DNA of 64,000 nt from Klebsormidium nitens. Lineage: Eukaryota; Streptophyta; Klebsormidiophyceae; Klebsormidiales; Klebsormidiaceae. The stretch spans positions 1-64,000 of the forward strand of contig DF236981.1 of NCBI GenBank assembly GCA_000708835.1, in the 5' to 3' direction. The notes beneath the pieces are model-generated. The model saw only the letters and a list, made by a program, of their open reading frames with translations, searched no databases and was not told where the DNA came from. The translations under genes were made by a program, and so were the position numbers. Each line of letters starts with the position of its first letter. Within the stretch, counting starts at the first letter, position 1. Positions 34,701 to 46,087 of the stretch are shown one piece after another.

Positions 34701-37700
34701 CAGGCCGTGTTGACGGCGGTGTCCGTCATGCCCATCATGGCCATGCCCTCCTTCAGCCGGTCCTCCTGCACGCACGCCAACACGTCGGCTCACGCGATGC
34801 AGCACCAAGCCCACACCCTCGAAAGTGGAGGCGATTTACACGCTCCAGAATGGACGCTGGCGCAAGGGCGTCTTGAGCGAACGAGCTATCAGTGGTGGTC
34901 AAGTGCTGGGTATGGACGGAGGGCCCGCTTACCTTCTCCAGCACCATGTGCCGCAGCAGTCGGGAGATGGGGAACATGAACCCCAGGAGATACCTACAAG
35001 ACGGCAGGTGGCAGGCAATCAAACGGCGTGTCTACGAAAGTCACAAGTGGGTGCTGGGGTGCGTTGCGCAATCTCCCACTGATTGCATTCTTGTTGTCAC
35101 CAACAACTATCGACAAACTGTTCTCAAAGCTGTCCGCCACCAAACAACCCATAGCCACGTTCATGTAGTTCTTGTTTCAATCACTACCATTTTCACATAA
35201 TTCACAATAGAGCATTTTCTTCGCGTCGGCGTCTTCAAAGAAGATTCAGAGAAACAAATTGTTCTTCGAATTTTGGAAAGTGCGGGGTGCACATAGAGAA
35301 TTCGCCCTCTGTCTTGTAAGCCATGGATGTCGAACTCAATCAGTGCACGGACTCAATTCCCTTGGCGCCTTCTAACATACAATCAATCATCCTCGAGGAT
35401 GCTCGAGACATTGGGTACACTGGCACTGCAGACGGTGCTGCTTCGAGGTGGCAGCGCGCGTTCCTCACAGGACGGCCATGACCTTCTTGGCGATGGCCTG
35501 GAAGGAGTCGTCGGTGTAGCCCGGCGTGGGGAAGGGCGCCACTGCGACGTGCTCCGGCAGGTTCCAGTGGAAGCTGCGCGAGCACAGCAGCCGCGACGGC
35601 GCACCGCGGCACGCGCTGTCCTCCTGGGACGAGAAGATGATGTACGAGTCCACCACCTGCTGCAGCTGCACCAACGAGACGCAGGGAGCGGAGTCAGATC
35701 AACGGGCCGCATGACTCACATTTTTTAGAATAGCATGGAGGGCCCCCGCTAACCAGATCGGAGAGCTGGAACTGTCTGAAGGTAGTCTTGTAGAAGTAGT
35801 GGTTCCCATGAAGCGTCAAAAGCTTTGAGAGGTTCACCTCAGACGTGTATTTAAACGTCCGATGTAATGTCTCACATTGATTATTTTCGGCTCTCCGAGG
35901 TTCTCGTACTTTTCTGGTGTGTCCTTCATTTCTAATTGAGAATGCGAGACCTCTCCCATCTTATCCTTCAACCTAGAACGCTCCCAACACTTTATTTCTA
36001 GGTAAGACAAGCGTGTGGCCGACAAACTTACCGTGAGGAAGCCGGAGAGCGCGTACTGCGTCTGCGAGATGAGGTTGAGGCCGAGGAAGAGGTCGTTGAC
36101 GCCGGAGCCTTTAGTGTCCATGATGGTGCGCAGGTCCGGGAAGCCGCTGGGCGCCCACGAGTGGTTCAGCCGCAGCGAGTAATCATACGCAGGGCCCGTC
36201 GAATGGAACACCACCGCGCCCAACAAGAAGGGGTGCACCTCGCCGCTGCACGGTGCGGAAGAAGCTGACGTGAGTAGAGCCTAAGGAAGACGTCATTAGC
36301 CGTATCAAAGTAAGGAACAGAAACGAGTGCGGTTGGGCAGCTTGATGCAAGCATTGAAGCCACTACGAGATGGTGACATAAGGCCATGAGAACAACCGCT
36401 GTTCTCGAGGCGCTCGGTCGCTGTACTTCCAGAACGAGAAGCTATTTCCGGCTCGATGCCTCAAGGCTACTTCCACCAGTATGGCGGAAGATGACAGCAA
36501 GAGATGCTATAACAAGCTTAGATCGCGGTTCGCAGCACAATGTCAAAGGTTGCAGACTAAAGTGTTGCCCCGCCGTGGCGGAAGTGCGTCACCTGACTGG
36601 GTCCGTGGTGCCGTATTCCCGCGTTTGAACATACGCCTCCAACGCCGCCTCGTCGGGATACAGCAGCGCCACCTCCTGCAGCATTTGGTGGGCAGCCTCA
36701 TCAGCCCCCGGAAAAGAATCTCGATATGGCCTGGCCCACTTTTATAGGGCCCAGCACACTTTGGTCTGGAAAACGACTGACACCACGAGAACAACGAAAA
36801 GACTGCCGAAAAACGACGTAGGACTTGACAATTTTCGGAACAGGCCGCGACCCTGCTGTGGCTGCTTCTTGTTGGGCTACATCGATTACAGGTTGCGTAA
36901 CAACAAGGAGCCCACATGAGCTGGAGCGTTGCGCTCAATCCGTACCTTGAGCTTTGGGAACTGCATGGAGAGCAGCGCGACCATGTCCTGCACCCACGAC
37001 GAGTTGCCCGGCACAAATGCAATGTGCGCGGCGCGCCTGGCGCAGTGGTCCAGGATGGCGGGGAACGGCGCGGACGCGTCGGAGGCACCGACGCGCACGT
37101 ACGTCTTGGGGGTGATGTAAGCGGTGGTGGCGTGGAACGTGTGGTCCACCTGCGTGCGCAGGACCATCAACAGCACCAGCACGCACACGGGCAAGAGCAC
37201 CTGGGGGGAGAAACAGGGTGGGGTGGTGAAAACAGAGACGGGAGGGCGCTTCACGGTATCTTTCCTTGGACTTGGTGGCGTGTTTACGAGTAGGCGGCGA
37301 AGGTGACGGGCATGGATCCAAAGAATGTGAAGACGGTCCTCTGTCTTACATACGAGTTGACCTGGAAGAGAACATCTTGCCGGTGGCCTTGAGAAACCAA
37401 AGATAAGGAACCCCGAATTAAAGTTCGATCTGGGCCAGGTGAATGCTCCTTCCTTCTCGAACTTGCGATAGTCAGTCAATCTTCAGGTGACTTAGAAAAG
37501 CGCAGAGGATGCTGAGTTCGACACAACATCAAGAAACTCCTGACGCACTTATAATATTCAGTGAGGGTATCGTGCTTTGAAAGTGGCAGAGGATGATATT
37601 GGATCATAAGGACATAGATGACCGTCATGTTGGTGCCTCACCTCAAGCGCTGTGGAGAGAGGGTGCCGTTTCTTAAGCAGCCAGTTCTTCCAAAGCAGCA

Positions 37701-37728
37701 CGCTCAGCAAGCGCCAGAAGCGCCCCAT
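22716..37728 (-). CDS. ABCA1: Full-size ABC transporter, subfamily A (ABCA1/AOH type), ~33 exons
   Basis: ATG at 37728 ([20 protein letters not shown]), TGA at 22716-22718. First half: exon 2 (37200-36946) has a membrane helix and the start of the large extracytoplasmic domain. Membrane exons follow near 34998, 34768, 34293, 33620 and 33233, then a Ser-rich linker (about 32897-32585). NBD1 has Walker [10 protein letters not shown] (about 32160), Q-loop CPQHDILF (about 31660), signature [10 protein letters not shown] (about 31040) and Walker B/D-loop [12 protein letters not shown] with H-loop TTHSMEEAD (30710-30530). The second half repeats the plan: TM exon 28892-28592, luminal exons to about 27890, TM exons 27890-26462. 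NBD2 has Walker [11 protein letters not shown] (about 26000), [11 protein letters not shown] (25551), [10 protein letters not shown] and [13 protein letters not shown] (25170-24594), TTHSMAEA. The C-terminus keeps the ABCA signature [12 protein letters not shown]. All catalytic motifs are intact in both NBDs. The family moves lipids or related amphiphiles; the substrate here is unknown. The symbol reflects subfamily resemblance only. Confidence 0.93.
25204..25380. repeat. 62-63 bp tandem repeat, ~2.9 copies, in an ABCA intron
   Basis: GCCTCCAAAGT(T/C)(G/A)AAAGCT...TATGGATCAGGATC(G/A)TT starts at 25204, 25266 and 25329. It lies wholly in the intron between the NBD2 Q-loop exon and the signature exon and does not touch the splice sites. 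Confidence 0.92.
32380..32457. repeat. 34-bp tandem repeat, ~3 copies, in an ABCA intron
   Basis: GTTGGCGCTC occurs at 32380, 32414 and 32448, exact period 34, with CAAGAGCTGTTACA-like sequence between. It sits in the intron just before the NBD1 Walker A exon. Confidence 0.85.
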
Positions 37729-39943
37729 CGCACCCCCTTGGCAGAGATTCACGGGCACCGCCCCGGTCTACTTGCTCCCATGGGGGCCGGGCCGTACTAA
37801 CTTCTGTGCCATTGGCTGCGGGGCACTTATGGGCAGCTCTCAATTGAGATGGTTGCAAACCTTTCAATAGTGTCCCTACTGTGCAGTCTCTGTGCAACAA
37901 ACGTTTTCACTTTGTCTCATCAGATGGGGGCAGCTTGCTTGGTGTAGAATTGAGCTGCAGGAAGGGAAGTGTCAGCAGTCACTTCGCTGGTCTCCATCGT
38001 CTTTGTAACTTTCACCAGGCAACATGGCTGATGTCTAGTTGGTGCAGGTCAGCTTGAATGAGTTGTCTTCGCAGTTGATCTGAACCTGGCCAAACACTAA
38101 CATTGATGCAAGTCTAGGGCGGCCAAGTGCTTGACTTTAGACTCGGAAATTACAACTCAATATTTTGGGTTTACAAATACCCAGTTGTTCTTACTGAGGC
38201 TCAATGAGGCTCAATGAGCACACCTGACATAGTGTGATGCAGTGCCTTAAAGCAACAATGAAGAAAAAAGTAAGAGAGAAACAGCGGTTTTTCAAAAGCT
38301 AAGGGGTTTCTGATGTGCGCCCATCTCTAGCAGCTATTGCCCAAATAAAGTAGCATTCTGCACTACCCAACTGGGGCCTGACATTGTGTGCATTCCCGGG
38401 GGGGCAATCAGGTGGCTTTGATAAGTTCACTATTGTGTGCCCACCATGAGAACTTGCCCCCCGACATTGGCATGATGACCAAAATCATTGAGAAACTTAC
38501 TTCCTAGCAAGCACTCACATAACAACCAAGCGCATAAGCCCAATGTTCCTGTAAATTTGACAGCATCCTTCATGGTTCTAGAACCACCAAAGATTGCATT
38601 ACATGAGGAAAGTCAGCAGGTGCAAGCCAAGGTTGTTGAAAGTGACCCTCACCACCAAAATCCAAGCCTCGCCACGCAAAGAACTTGAGTTCAGGCAGAT
38701 TGGATCATCAAAAAGTGCAGGCTCTTTTGACCAATTCTGAAGCAGGTCGTGAAAAGAAGTATTGATATGCATTGATCAGGCACCCGCAACGTAGTACGCC
38801 TCCGAAGATTGGCATGCATCCAAAGTGCGCTTTTCAAGTGAAAGCCTAACAGAAATCTGCTCCCTAGCTCGATAGATCCCCTGTGAAGATTCTCTACCTA
38901 CTTATCCTATGCTGCCAGTGCAACGTTTGAACATGTCTTCAAGTTCCTTGAGGCTGAGCAGTCCCAGACTCCCAGCGCCTATCCAAGTTGGGCCAAGACT
39001 TTTGAGACTCAATTTTGCAGATTCCGTTTGTCCTTAGAACCCTAAGATTAGATTCCGCTGGGCGGCGCTCTTGCATCCCCCAACTTTTACCGTTGTAGCC
39101 CGTTCAATGACGTCTTTTCGTTCAAATCTTGGACAAAGGCCTAATACCCCCTGGGATTGGTGTCTACTGGTAGCTTTTGCAAGCCTGCCGTTTCTTCTCC
39201 CGCCTGCCATTGTTCCGCGTTGTTTATCAGGTCAGCGGAACGACCTTCTCCAAGTAAAATGGCCAGCTGAAATCCGACAGAACTTGAAGCTGCAACTTTG
39301 CGGCGGCGCAGTGCAAGACTCAGAGCTACTTACATTTTTTCCTGTCACCCAGCTCGACTTAGGTTGCCCTGCCCCTTGCAATGGGCTTCAGTTTCATGGG
39401 CGCCCTCTGAAAACCTCCAGCATCTCGGCATCTGCAACTTGGGTCACAGTGACGGGATCATCATAGACAGGCTTACGGACTCTCACGGTCTCAGTACCTT
39501 CTTTCAGTTTCTTCTGTATTATCAAACCGTCTCTGAGACACTTCCTCATTACTTGCTAAACTGTCCAATAAGCCCTGTCGCAGGACACAAAACTACCGGT
39601 ACATGCTTAGAGGTAAGCTTTTCGTTGTTACTGAAAGGTCCTTGGTTGGTGACAATGCGTAAGCCACTCGACGTGCAAATCATATTGAGCACCACGATGT
39701 AGATCATGGCTGGTATCACAGCATTTCCTTGGTTGGAGTTTCCAATTGCTTCCTCGGGGATGTGAACACTGGCCCGCAACTTCTCTGTATACCAACACTT
39801 CAAGTCCATTTGTTTCCCCATTAGATAGATGAATGACAAAGATTGCTGTCTGTGTTCAACGTGACGCCAAGTGCTTGATTGAAGCTACTCTTCTATGCAG
39901 GTTGAAGTGCTTCATTGCGTCAGCTTGTTAGATAAGTGGCACG
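37729..39943. promoter_or_regulatory. Divergent intergenic region between ABCA and VPS36
   Basis: The 2.2-kb spacer between two divergent start codons must contain both promoters. I see no clear TATA box. A minus-strand open frame from an ATG near 39821 to a stop at 39549 (about 90 codons, one weak hydrophobic stretch AVIPAMIYIVVLNM) is the only sizeable ORF. It has no recognised motif and is weakly supported. GAGGCTCAATGAGGCTCAATGAG near 38200 is a short direct repeat. Confidence 0.4.
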
Positions 39944-42900
39944 ATGCTGCTTCTTGAAGCGCAGCTGTCGGAAAGCGGTCGGCCAATCCTCCAGCCCGGA
40001 GAGATCGAATGCCAGCTTATTGACTCGACAGACATTGACCTAGAGCAGGAAACCAAGCCACCCTACTGGAATCCACTACTTGGGGGGATCGTTAGCCTCA
40101 CAACCCACAGAATCATCTGGATTGAGCGGACACGGAAAAAGGAGCCAGTCCAGTCGCGCGCTTTCGCAATCCCCCACCCTGCAGTGCATGCTTTGGAGCC
40201 TCCCAAAAAGGGCGGGCTCAAGTCCCTGTTTGGGAAGCAAGCAGTGAAATTACGGATTGTTGTTGGTATTCGGAAGGACGGCGCTTTGGCAACAAGAGAT
40301 GCCGCAAGCGCGGTGCGCGTAGTCATGGTGTTCCGCAACCTCGACTCAAACAGCGATGCATTCGTGACGAGATTCCAGGTGAGACACATACGGAGCTTGA
40401 CTCTTCATCTGCCAAGCGACAACCCAGCTCTAGGCCAATTCGTAATTGGGCAGCAGGGCTTTATTCTGCAAATCTACAGGAAAGGGGTGGTTGTCAAAAC
40501 GGGGATGTCCTAAGGTACCAGCATGAAGACTTATCATTCGTTGGCCACTATGCTTTACAATCTAGTGGATTGCTTCAATAAATACAGTTGCTTGCGCAGT
40601 GATACTCAGAAGCAGCCCTCAGTCAAGACCTCCGTCCCGTCATTCCAGGAAGTTTTGGAGGCGAAAGCCTGGACGGTCATCCCCCCCACCTCTGCCCTGC
40701 CCGGGCGGGCCCATCCCGGGTCTGAGCCCTCGTTCTCGGGGCGTCAGGACGGCTCGCAGCCGTCCAGAGCGTTCACAACAGCGCACGCGGGTGTGTCCGG
40801 CATCTTGAAGCGAGAGGAAGCGCAGGCGAAGCAGGCAGACGAAACACTGCAGGAGGCATTCGGCGACCTGAATGCACTTATGGTGAGGCCGGGCGGCTGT
40901 TAGGTAGTGAACGAGAAGGAAGGAGCACGATGTCGGACCTGTTGCCTGCCACAGCTTCCGATTGCATTTGTTGTGGATGTATCGCCTCAGAGTCAATGTA
41001 AGGGGGAGAGTCAAGTTTAGTGATTCTTACTTCAATCGTTGTTTCCTTCAAGCTGCCAGATAAATGACATTCCTTTGGCTCAAACCGTTCAGCCGCCCCT
41101 CCACTGTGCTAGAGTCGCTCCAAAGCTGACTGTACACGTCTGAGTTAATCCTTCCCCTTCGGAACGGTGTCCTTACGATCCAAGGATTACACTCGTCCTG
41201 TTTGCGGACTAACAGAGGGATAATCACACAAATAGCGTCTCGTCGCAGAGCAAAGCCAAGGACATGGTAGCGCTGGCGGAGCGGATACGCATGCGCCTCG
41301 CCGGGTCGAGCGGGGGGACCGGTGGGGGCACGGACGAGGGGGAGGGCTCGCGCCAGGAGATGCAGGACCTGCTGCTGAGCGTGGGGATAGCGTCCCCGGT
41401 GACGCGCGAAAACGCGGGGGCGCTCTACCACCAACAGCTGTCCAGACAGGTGAGAGGAGGAGAGTTCCAGGCGGGGGCAAAAGACAGCGGCCTGATGACA
41501 TCGCTTGTGAAATATGGAGGGACTGAACCGAGGTGCAGCGAAGTTGCAAGCTTTGAGCTTTTCTGGGGACTGACTTCGTCACGTTCAAGCGTCCTGCTAT
41601 GGCAAGAGACAGCCCAGGCTAGTACCAGGATTTCCGCTAAGCCCCAACTACTGGTCAGCCTGGCACCATTCGGCACCGGCTCTGAGTGCTCTTCCTGCTT
41701 TGCAGCTGTCCGACTTTGTGGGGCCGTTGCTCGTGAAATCCAACGGGATGATGGCGCTTGTGGATGTCTACTGCTTCTTCAATCGCGCTAGGGGGACGGG
41801 TATGTTGTTTCCGTCGCCCCTACATGTAACCGATTGATTCGGCTCGTGTTTTTTCTGAGATTGAAATATGTAGGTCTGGTGGATGCGCCTGCTCCACTTC
41901 CAGCGCTGTTCTCGCTGATCTAACTTGTGTGCGAGAGAGCCCCTTCTCAAAACCGTGCTATCTGCCGCTGAACGGTGTAGCAACGCCATTCGTACAAATT
42001 GATCATTAAACGGGGAAGTCTCGATTCGAAGTGCACTTTGTAACTCCTTCGACTTTCTCCAATCTTTGGACCTCTTTTCAAAGGTTGTTCCACAAACCTA
42101 TCTTCCTTCCAATCAGTCCCCCTGTCCGCATCTCAACGTCCCGCCCGATTCGTACCCCTTCCCTGCTGCAGAGTTGATCTCGCCCGACGACCTGCTCCAG
42201 GCGTGCCGGCTGTGGGAGCGCGTGAACGCGCCAGTGCGGCTGCGGCGCTTCGAGAGCGGCGTGCTGATCGTGCAGGCGCGCGGCCACAGCGACGAGGCCA
42301 TCTTCGCGCAGCTCGCACAGCTCGTCAAAACGCCCGACGGCACGCACTTCGGGATCAGCGCGAGCGACGCGGCGCGCGCTCTGGGGCTGCCGCCGGCACT
42401 GGCCAAGGAGGAGCTGCTAGCGGCGGAATACCGAGGTGGGCGGGGCGGTGTCTGGACTTGCATGAAGCGTGGATAAGGCAACTCGGAGCAGCCGGGGGAA
42501 GTAGCCAGATACGGGGGATACGGTAGACACGGGGCAATCGTGTGTAGTGTGCGCTTGCCGTTCTGTTTGCATCGTCAGATACATTGTTACAAGAGCTTGT
42601 ATCCTTGTTTCCGGGTACATGTGATACGGCTCCAGTTTGGCTTTGTTTGTCGTCAGGTTCAACGGGGGATTTCGTTGTATCGAGCTCTGTTTCCCGGAGT
42701 TTCCTTACGATCTTTCAAAAGAGCAAAGAGCTGGTTGTTATAACAGCACCGTTACAGGTCTGAATAGAGTTTGGCCTGAGATCTGGTCTAGTTCAAAGGC
42801 CGCGCCCAATGTGTGCCCTGGCAGGCCGTTGATATAACTCGATGCTATGACTATGCTCCACAAAAACTTTTTACCTAAGATCAAACACTGCAACCCTCCT

Positions 42901-43066
42901 CCTCGGCAGGCATCCAGTCTGCAGCGCTTGTGCCAATGGGCTGTATCATCTTCTGCCCGCAGGACTCCTGTGCCGAGACGATGGGGCGGATGGCCTGCGC
43001 TTCTATCACAACTTCTTCCTGGAACTCGACTCGTTACAAGAAGCAGCAGCAGGGCAACAACAATGA
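39944..43066 (+). CDS. VPS36: ESCRT-II subunit VPS36 (443 aa, six exons)
   Basis: Exons: 39944-40378, 40649-40882, 41249-41449, 41706-41799, 42172-42435 and 42963-43066, all GT-AG with consistent phases, 1332 nt in total. That is 443 residues, matching the usual plant length of about 440. Residues 1-145 form the GLUE (split PH-like) domain that binds phosphoinositides and ubiquitin: [21 protein letters not shown], then a basic [11 protein letters not shown] loop. A low-complexity linker and a coiled coil ([17 protein letters not shown]) follow. The last 200 residues are the two winged helices that bind VPS22/VPS25 ([63 protein letters not shown]). The complex sorts ubiquitinated cargo into multivesicular endosomes. 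Its start is the first ATG of the GLUE exon. Nothing is missing. Confidence 0.95.
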
Positions 43067-44424
43067 CGAGCACTCACCCTCTTGGTATTTGTGTGCCATT
43101 CGCGGCAGAGGTCGAGGTAGGGTGACAGCCATGCACAGAACCTACGTGAAGGCTCAATTGTAACCAGCCCGCTCAGCGGCCAAGCAGCTTCGAAGCGACA
43201 CGATCAAAGCAACATGCTTGCCGGTCTAAATGTGCGAAAATCGAGTCAGCAGCCATTTCTTCAGGTCCAGCTCGACGTGGTAACGTGCGCCACAGCACGA
43301 AGCAAGATGGTCACAAGGTCAAGAACGTCTTGCTCTATCCAGATCATGACGGGACAGCAGAGCGTCAGACTTTGTTGACTCGACAGGATTCATTTAAGAT
43401 CTTCAATGATGTAACCAGTCGTCTAGCTATTGCACGGCATGCTTATAATCAAGCTTTCACAAGAATCCGAGTCAGCATGACCATCACCATCATGCATTAT
43501 AGATGAACTTTTTTGACAGTAGCTCCGTGCGCACATGATCAATAAGTATGTACATGGAGTCAATCGACCGCGCCGGACTCACATGGCGGCATCTGACACA
43601 TGTGACCTCTGGGCGCCGCCATGCCAAAGCTAGTCCGACGAACATGTCATGAGCACGACGGTCATGTATGATGCATGGCATGTATCATCATTGTCATTGC
43701 ACCGCGCTCGTGCAGCTCATGATCGTCTCGTGTGGTTTGCATGGTTCGCGACTTGAAGTTGTGGTAATTGTACCACGCGAGATGTGATAAATTTGTCCAC
43801 GTCTTTCTCTGCATAAATATTGATGCGAACTTAAGAAAGATTCCGTTCAATATGGAGTGGGCCAGATCGCAATACAGATTATCTACCTCAGGCCGGGCCT
43901 AGTCTAGGAAGCGCCGGCCAGTGATCACTTTCTGCAATACTGAATTAATTTCTAACACTGAACCAGTCAGCGGCTCACTGAATTGAATTGCGGATAACCT
44001 CATACATGTTGGCAAGGACAGTCACTAGTGCATAGAGCTAGATGCATTTCAATGCTGGCATGCATGTGCACTATCGGAAACACTGATCGACGCACAATCA
44101 GACCGAGAGATCATTGCGTCTATGATATGAGACCGCATGCTACATATATTGCCGCAAGCTAAGAAAGCTGAATCAAAACATTGTTCAACAATCAGCCCGG
44201 GGCCAAACTAATCTGCACAAGCAGCTCATCGACATTGGGCAAGAGCGATAGGCCGCCTGCAACGAAGCTGGACACGTGGCCCGTTCGCATGGCCCAGGCC
44301 GCCAGTTGCAAGCATTTGTCTCGCATGTTCAAGGTGAACGCCGCCATCGGTAGCAGGCACAGAGTAACAAACGGGTAGCTCAACATTCAAGAAAGCGGCG
44401 GGTTTTTTGACGTATTCCTGAACC
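43067..44424. other. Intergenic between convergent VPS36 and L27a genes
   Basis: No gene seen. The segment is AT-richer and packed with CATG-containing words. A perfect 9-bp inverted pair CATGGCGGC/GCCGCCATG lies at 43582-43590 and 43615-43623. Confidence 0.6.
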
Positions 44425-46087
44425 TTAAGCTGTAAGTACGCAAGCACCGCCCGCCTCCTTGATCCTCTTCTCCGCCAGCTTGCTGAAGAACTTGGCCTTG
44501 ACCACCAAGGGAACGGCGGGGAGCTCGCCCTTGCCCAACACCTTGAAGATGCCAACCTTGGTCACGTCCAAAACGGGGGCCTGGCCCTTGCCAGCGCCAG
44601 CGAGCTCCTTCTTGGTGGCTGCACCAAGGAACAGCGGGTGCTGTCAGAACTCATTATATCAACAACAAAGACTTCATAACAGAGTAGATCTACCTCTCAG
44701 CCTTGAGGTGCCAACCTGTTGAATGGACATGCCGCCGGTTGCTACACAGGTCTGCCAAATGCCGCCGGTTGCTACACAGGTCTGCCAGAAAAGTGTCCTT
44801 TGCAAGACCGATGTATCGAGCTTTCAAAATTGGATTCAATCAAAATTCTGGAAACGAAAGTAGAGGTTGTTTCCCATCAGCAAACCCAGCACCAGAATAA
44901 TGCGAGTGACAAACAAGCGGACGACCTTCCCAATTGTCCGTCTCCTATCCAGGAACAAGATAAGACTCCGGCGCAAAAAGAACCAAAATATGGCGCAGAC
45001 TGCCCCAGAAAAAAATGCATGAAGCCACCGAGGCGGATCAAATGTATATATGTGGTTCTTAGAAGGCTGCCGAGAAGGTCAATTGCGGCTCCATGAAAGT
45101 TGTGATCTATAGAGTTTGCTTTGTAGACTTCAGGATGCAAAACTTTGTCACCATCGGGGAACTGAAAACCCAGTCCTATAAACGGCATGGCAGAGCGGAG
45201 TCCCTGGGCGGCTCCCCGGCTGATCGCATTGCTCTTTCCCCGTGATCTACCCACAGATATTCAAAACGAGAAAAAAGTTTGAAAAAATAGATGCACTTCG
45301 GCAACCGCAAAATCGCTGCAACCAGGCCAAGTGTGGTCCAACAAGGAACGTCCCTCCTCTTCCTTGACTAAGCCCTACACCCGGCCCGAGCAGGCTTCAC
45401 TTTCAGGTGATTAGAAGTTTGCTCACACAGAAACACAGAAACTTGTAGACGCAACCTACTGAAAACTCTCAGTATTCTCCCTTTACAGCAGGTTGGAATA
45501 TCTGTGACCGCAAGGGCCTCAAATCTGCGGCTTTACAGCAGGGCAAAGCTAAGCAACCATGGCTTGCCCTGGGACAACTCATGAAAAAGAGGAGGCCATA
45601 CCCTTGGGGCAGTACTTGGAGGCCAAGACCCCCAGGCCAACAAAGTGAAAAACCATTATCAGCCCCTTAGATGCTAATGACAAGGAGCCAGACCAAAAGC
45701 CTTCCCCTCCTGTACCCTCTGTTCTTCCAAACAAGCCGTAGCCTCTTTGTAACGTTGCCCTCTTCCAGCAAAGAAGAACCAGGCATGCCGCGCTGGCAAA
45801 GCAGAAGCGCCAAAGGCACGGTAATGGTCCTCACCCTCGGGGACTAGGGACCAGAGCTTGTCTAGGTTGATGATGGGGTTGTGGAACTGGTTCTTGGTCT
45901 TATGGAAGTATCTCTGCCCGACTTTGCCGAAGTACCCGGGATGGTACTTGTCCATCATGATGCGGTGGTGATGCTGCCCTCCTGCATTACCCCGCCCTCC
46001 GGGATGCTTTCTGTGCTTGCCGATACGCCCATGCCCCGCACTCACGTGCCCCCTCTTCTTCCGGTTCTTATGCAGGCGGGTCGTCAT
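44425..46087 (-). CDS. RPL27A: 60S ribosomal protein L27a (uL15), 148 aa
   Basis: Exon 1 is 46087-45835 (253 nt), exon 2 is 44618-44425 (194 nt); the sum is exactly 149 codons including TAA. The protein begins [20 protein letters not shown] and carries the family hallmarks [34 protein letters not shown] and [10 protein letters not shown]. After the intron come [15 protein letters not shown] and the terminal [12 protein letters not shown]. uL15 is a structural subunit of the large ribosomal subunit. The length matches plant and animal orthologues. The single intron is 1216 bp, long for this window, and holds a 30-bp tandem duplication and a coding-like stretch. The start is fixed by homology. 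Confidence 0.97.
44731..44786. repeat. 30-bp tandem duplication inside the L27a intron
   Basis: GCCGCCGGTTGCTACACAGG plus TCTGCCA is repeated exactly at 44731 and 44761. In minus orientation it lies just upstream of exon 2, about 110-170 bp before the acceptor. Confidence 0.95.
44836..45066 (-). other. Coding-like segment inside the L27a intron (putative two-helix membrane peptide)
   Basis: On the same strand as L27a, an acceptor-like CTTCTCGGCAG at about 45067 is followed by 76 open codons and TGA at 44836-44838. The peptide has two hydrophobic stretches ([18 protein letters not shown] and [14 protein letters not shown]) separated by a basic segment ([13 protein letters not shown]). A second, overlapping frame on the same strand (45254-44877) is also open for 125 codons. 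This could be the last exon of a nested gene, a decayed gene copy, or chance. No upstream exon was identified. Joining it to L27a exon 1 gives an immediate stop, so it is not an L27a alternative exon. Confidence 0.25.

Noticed and set aside
44192-44555. Minus-strand frame with Arg/Ser-rich sequence over L27a exon 2
   Set aside because: Wrong frame; the uL15 C-terminus reads in another frame with exact length.
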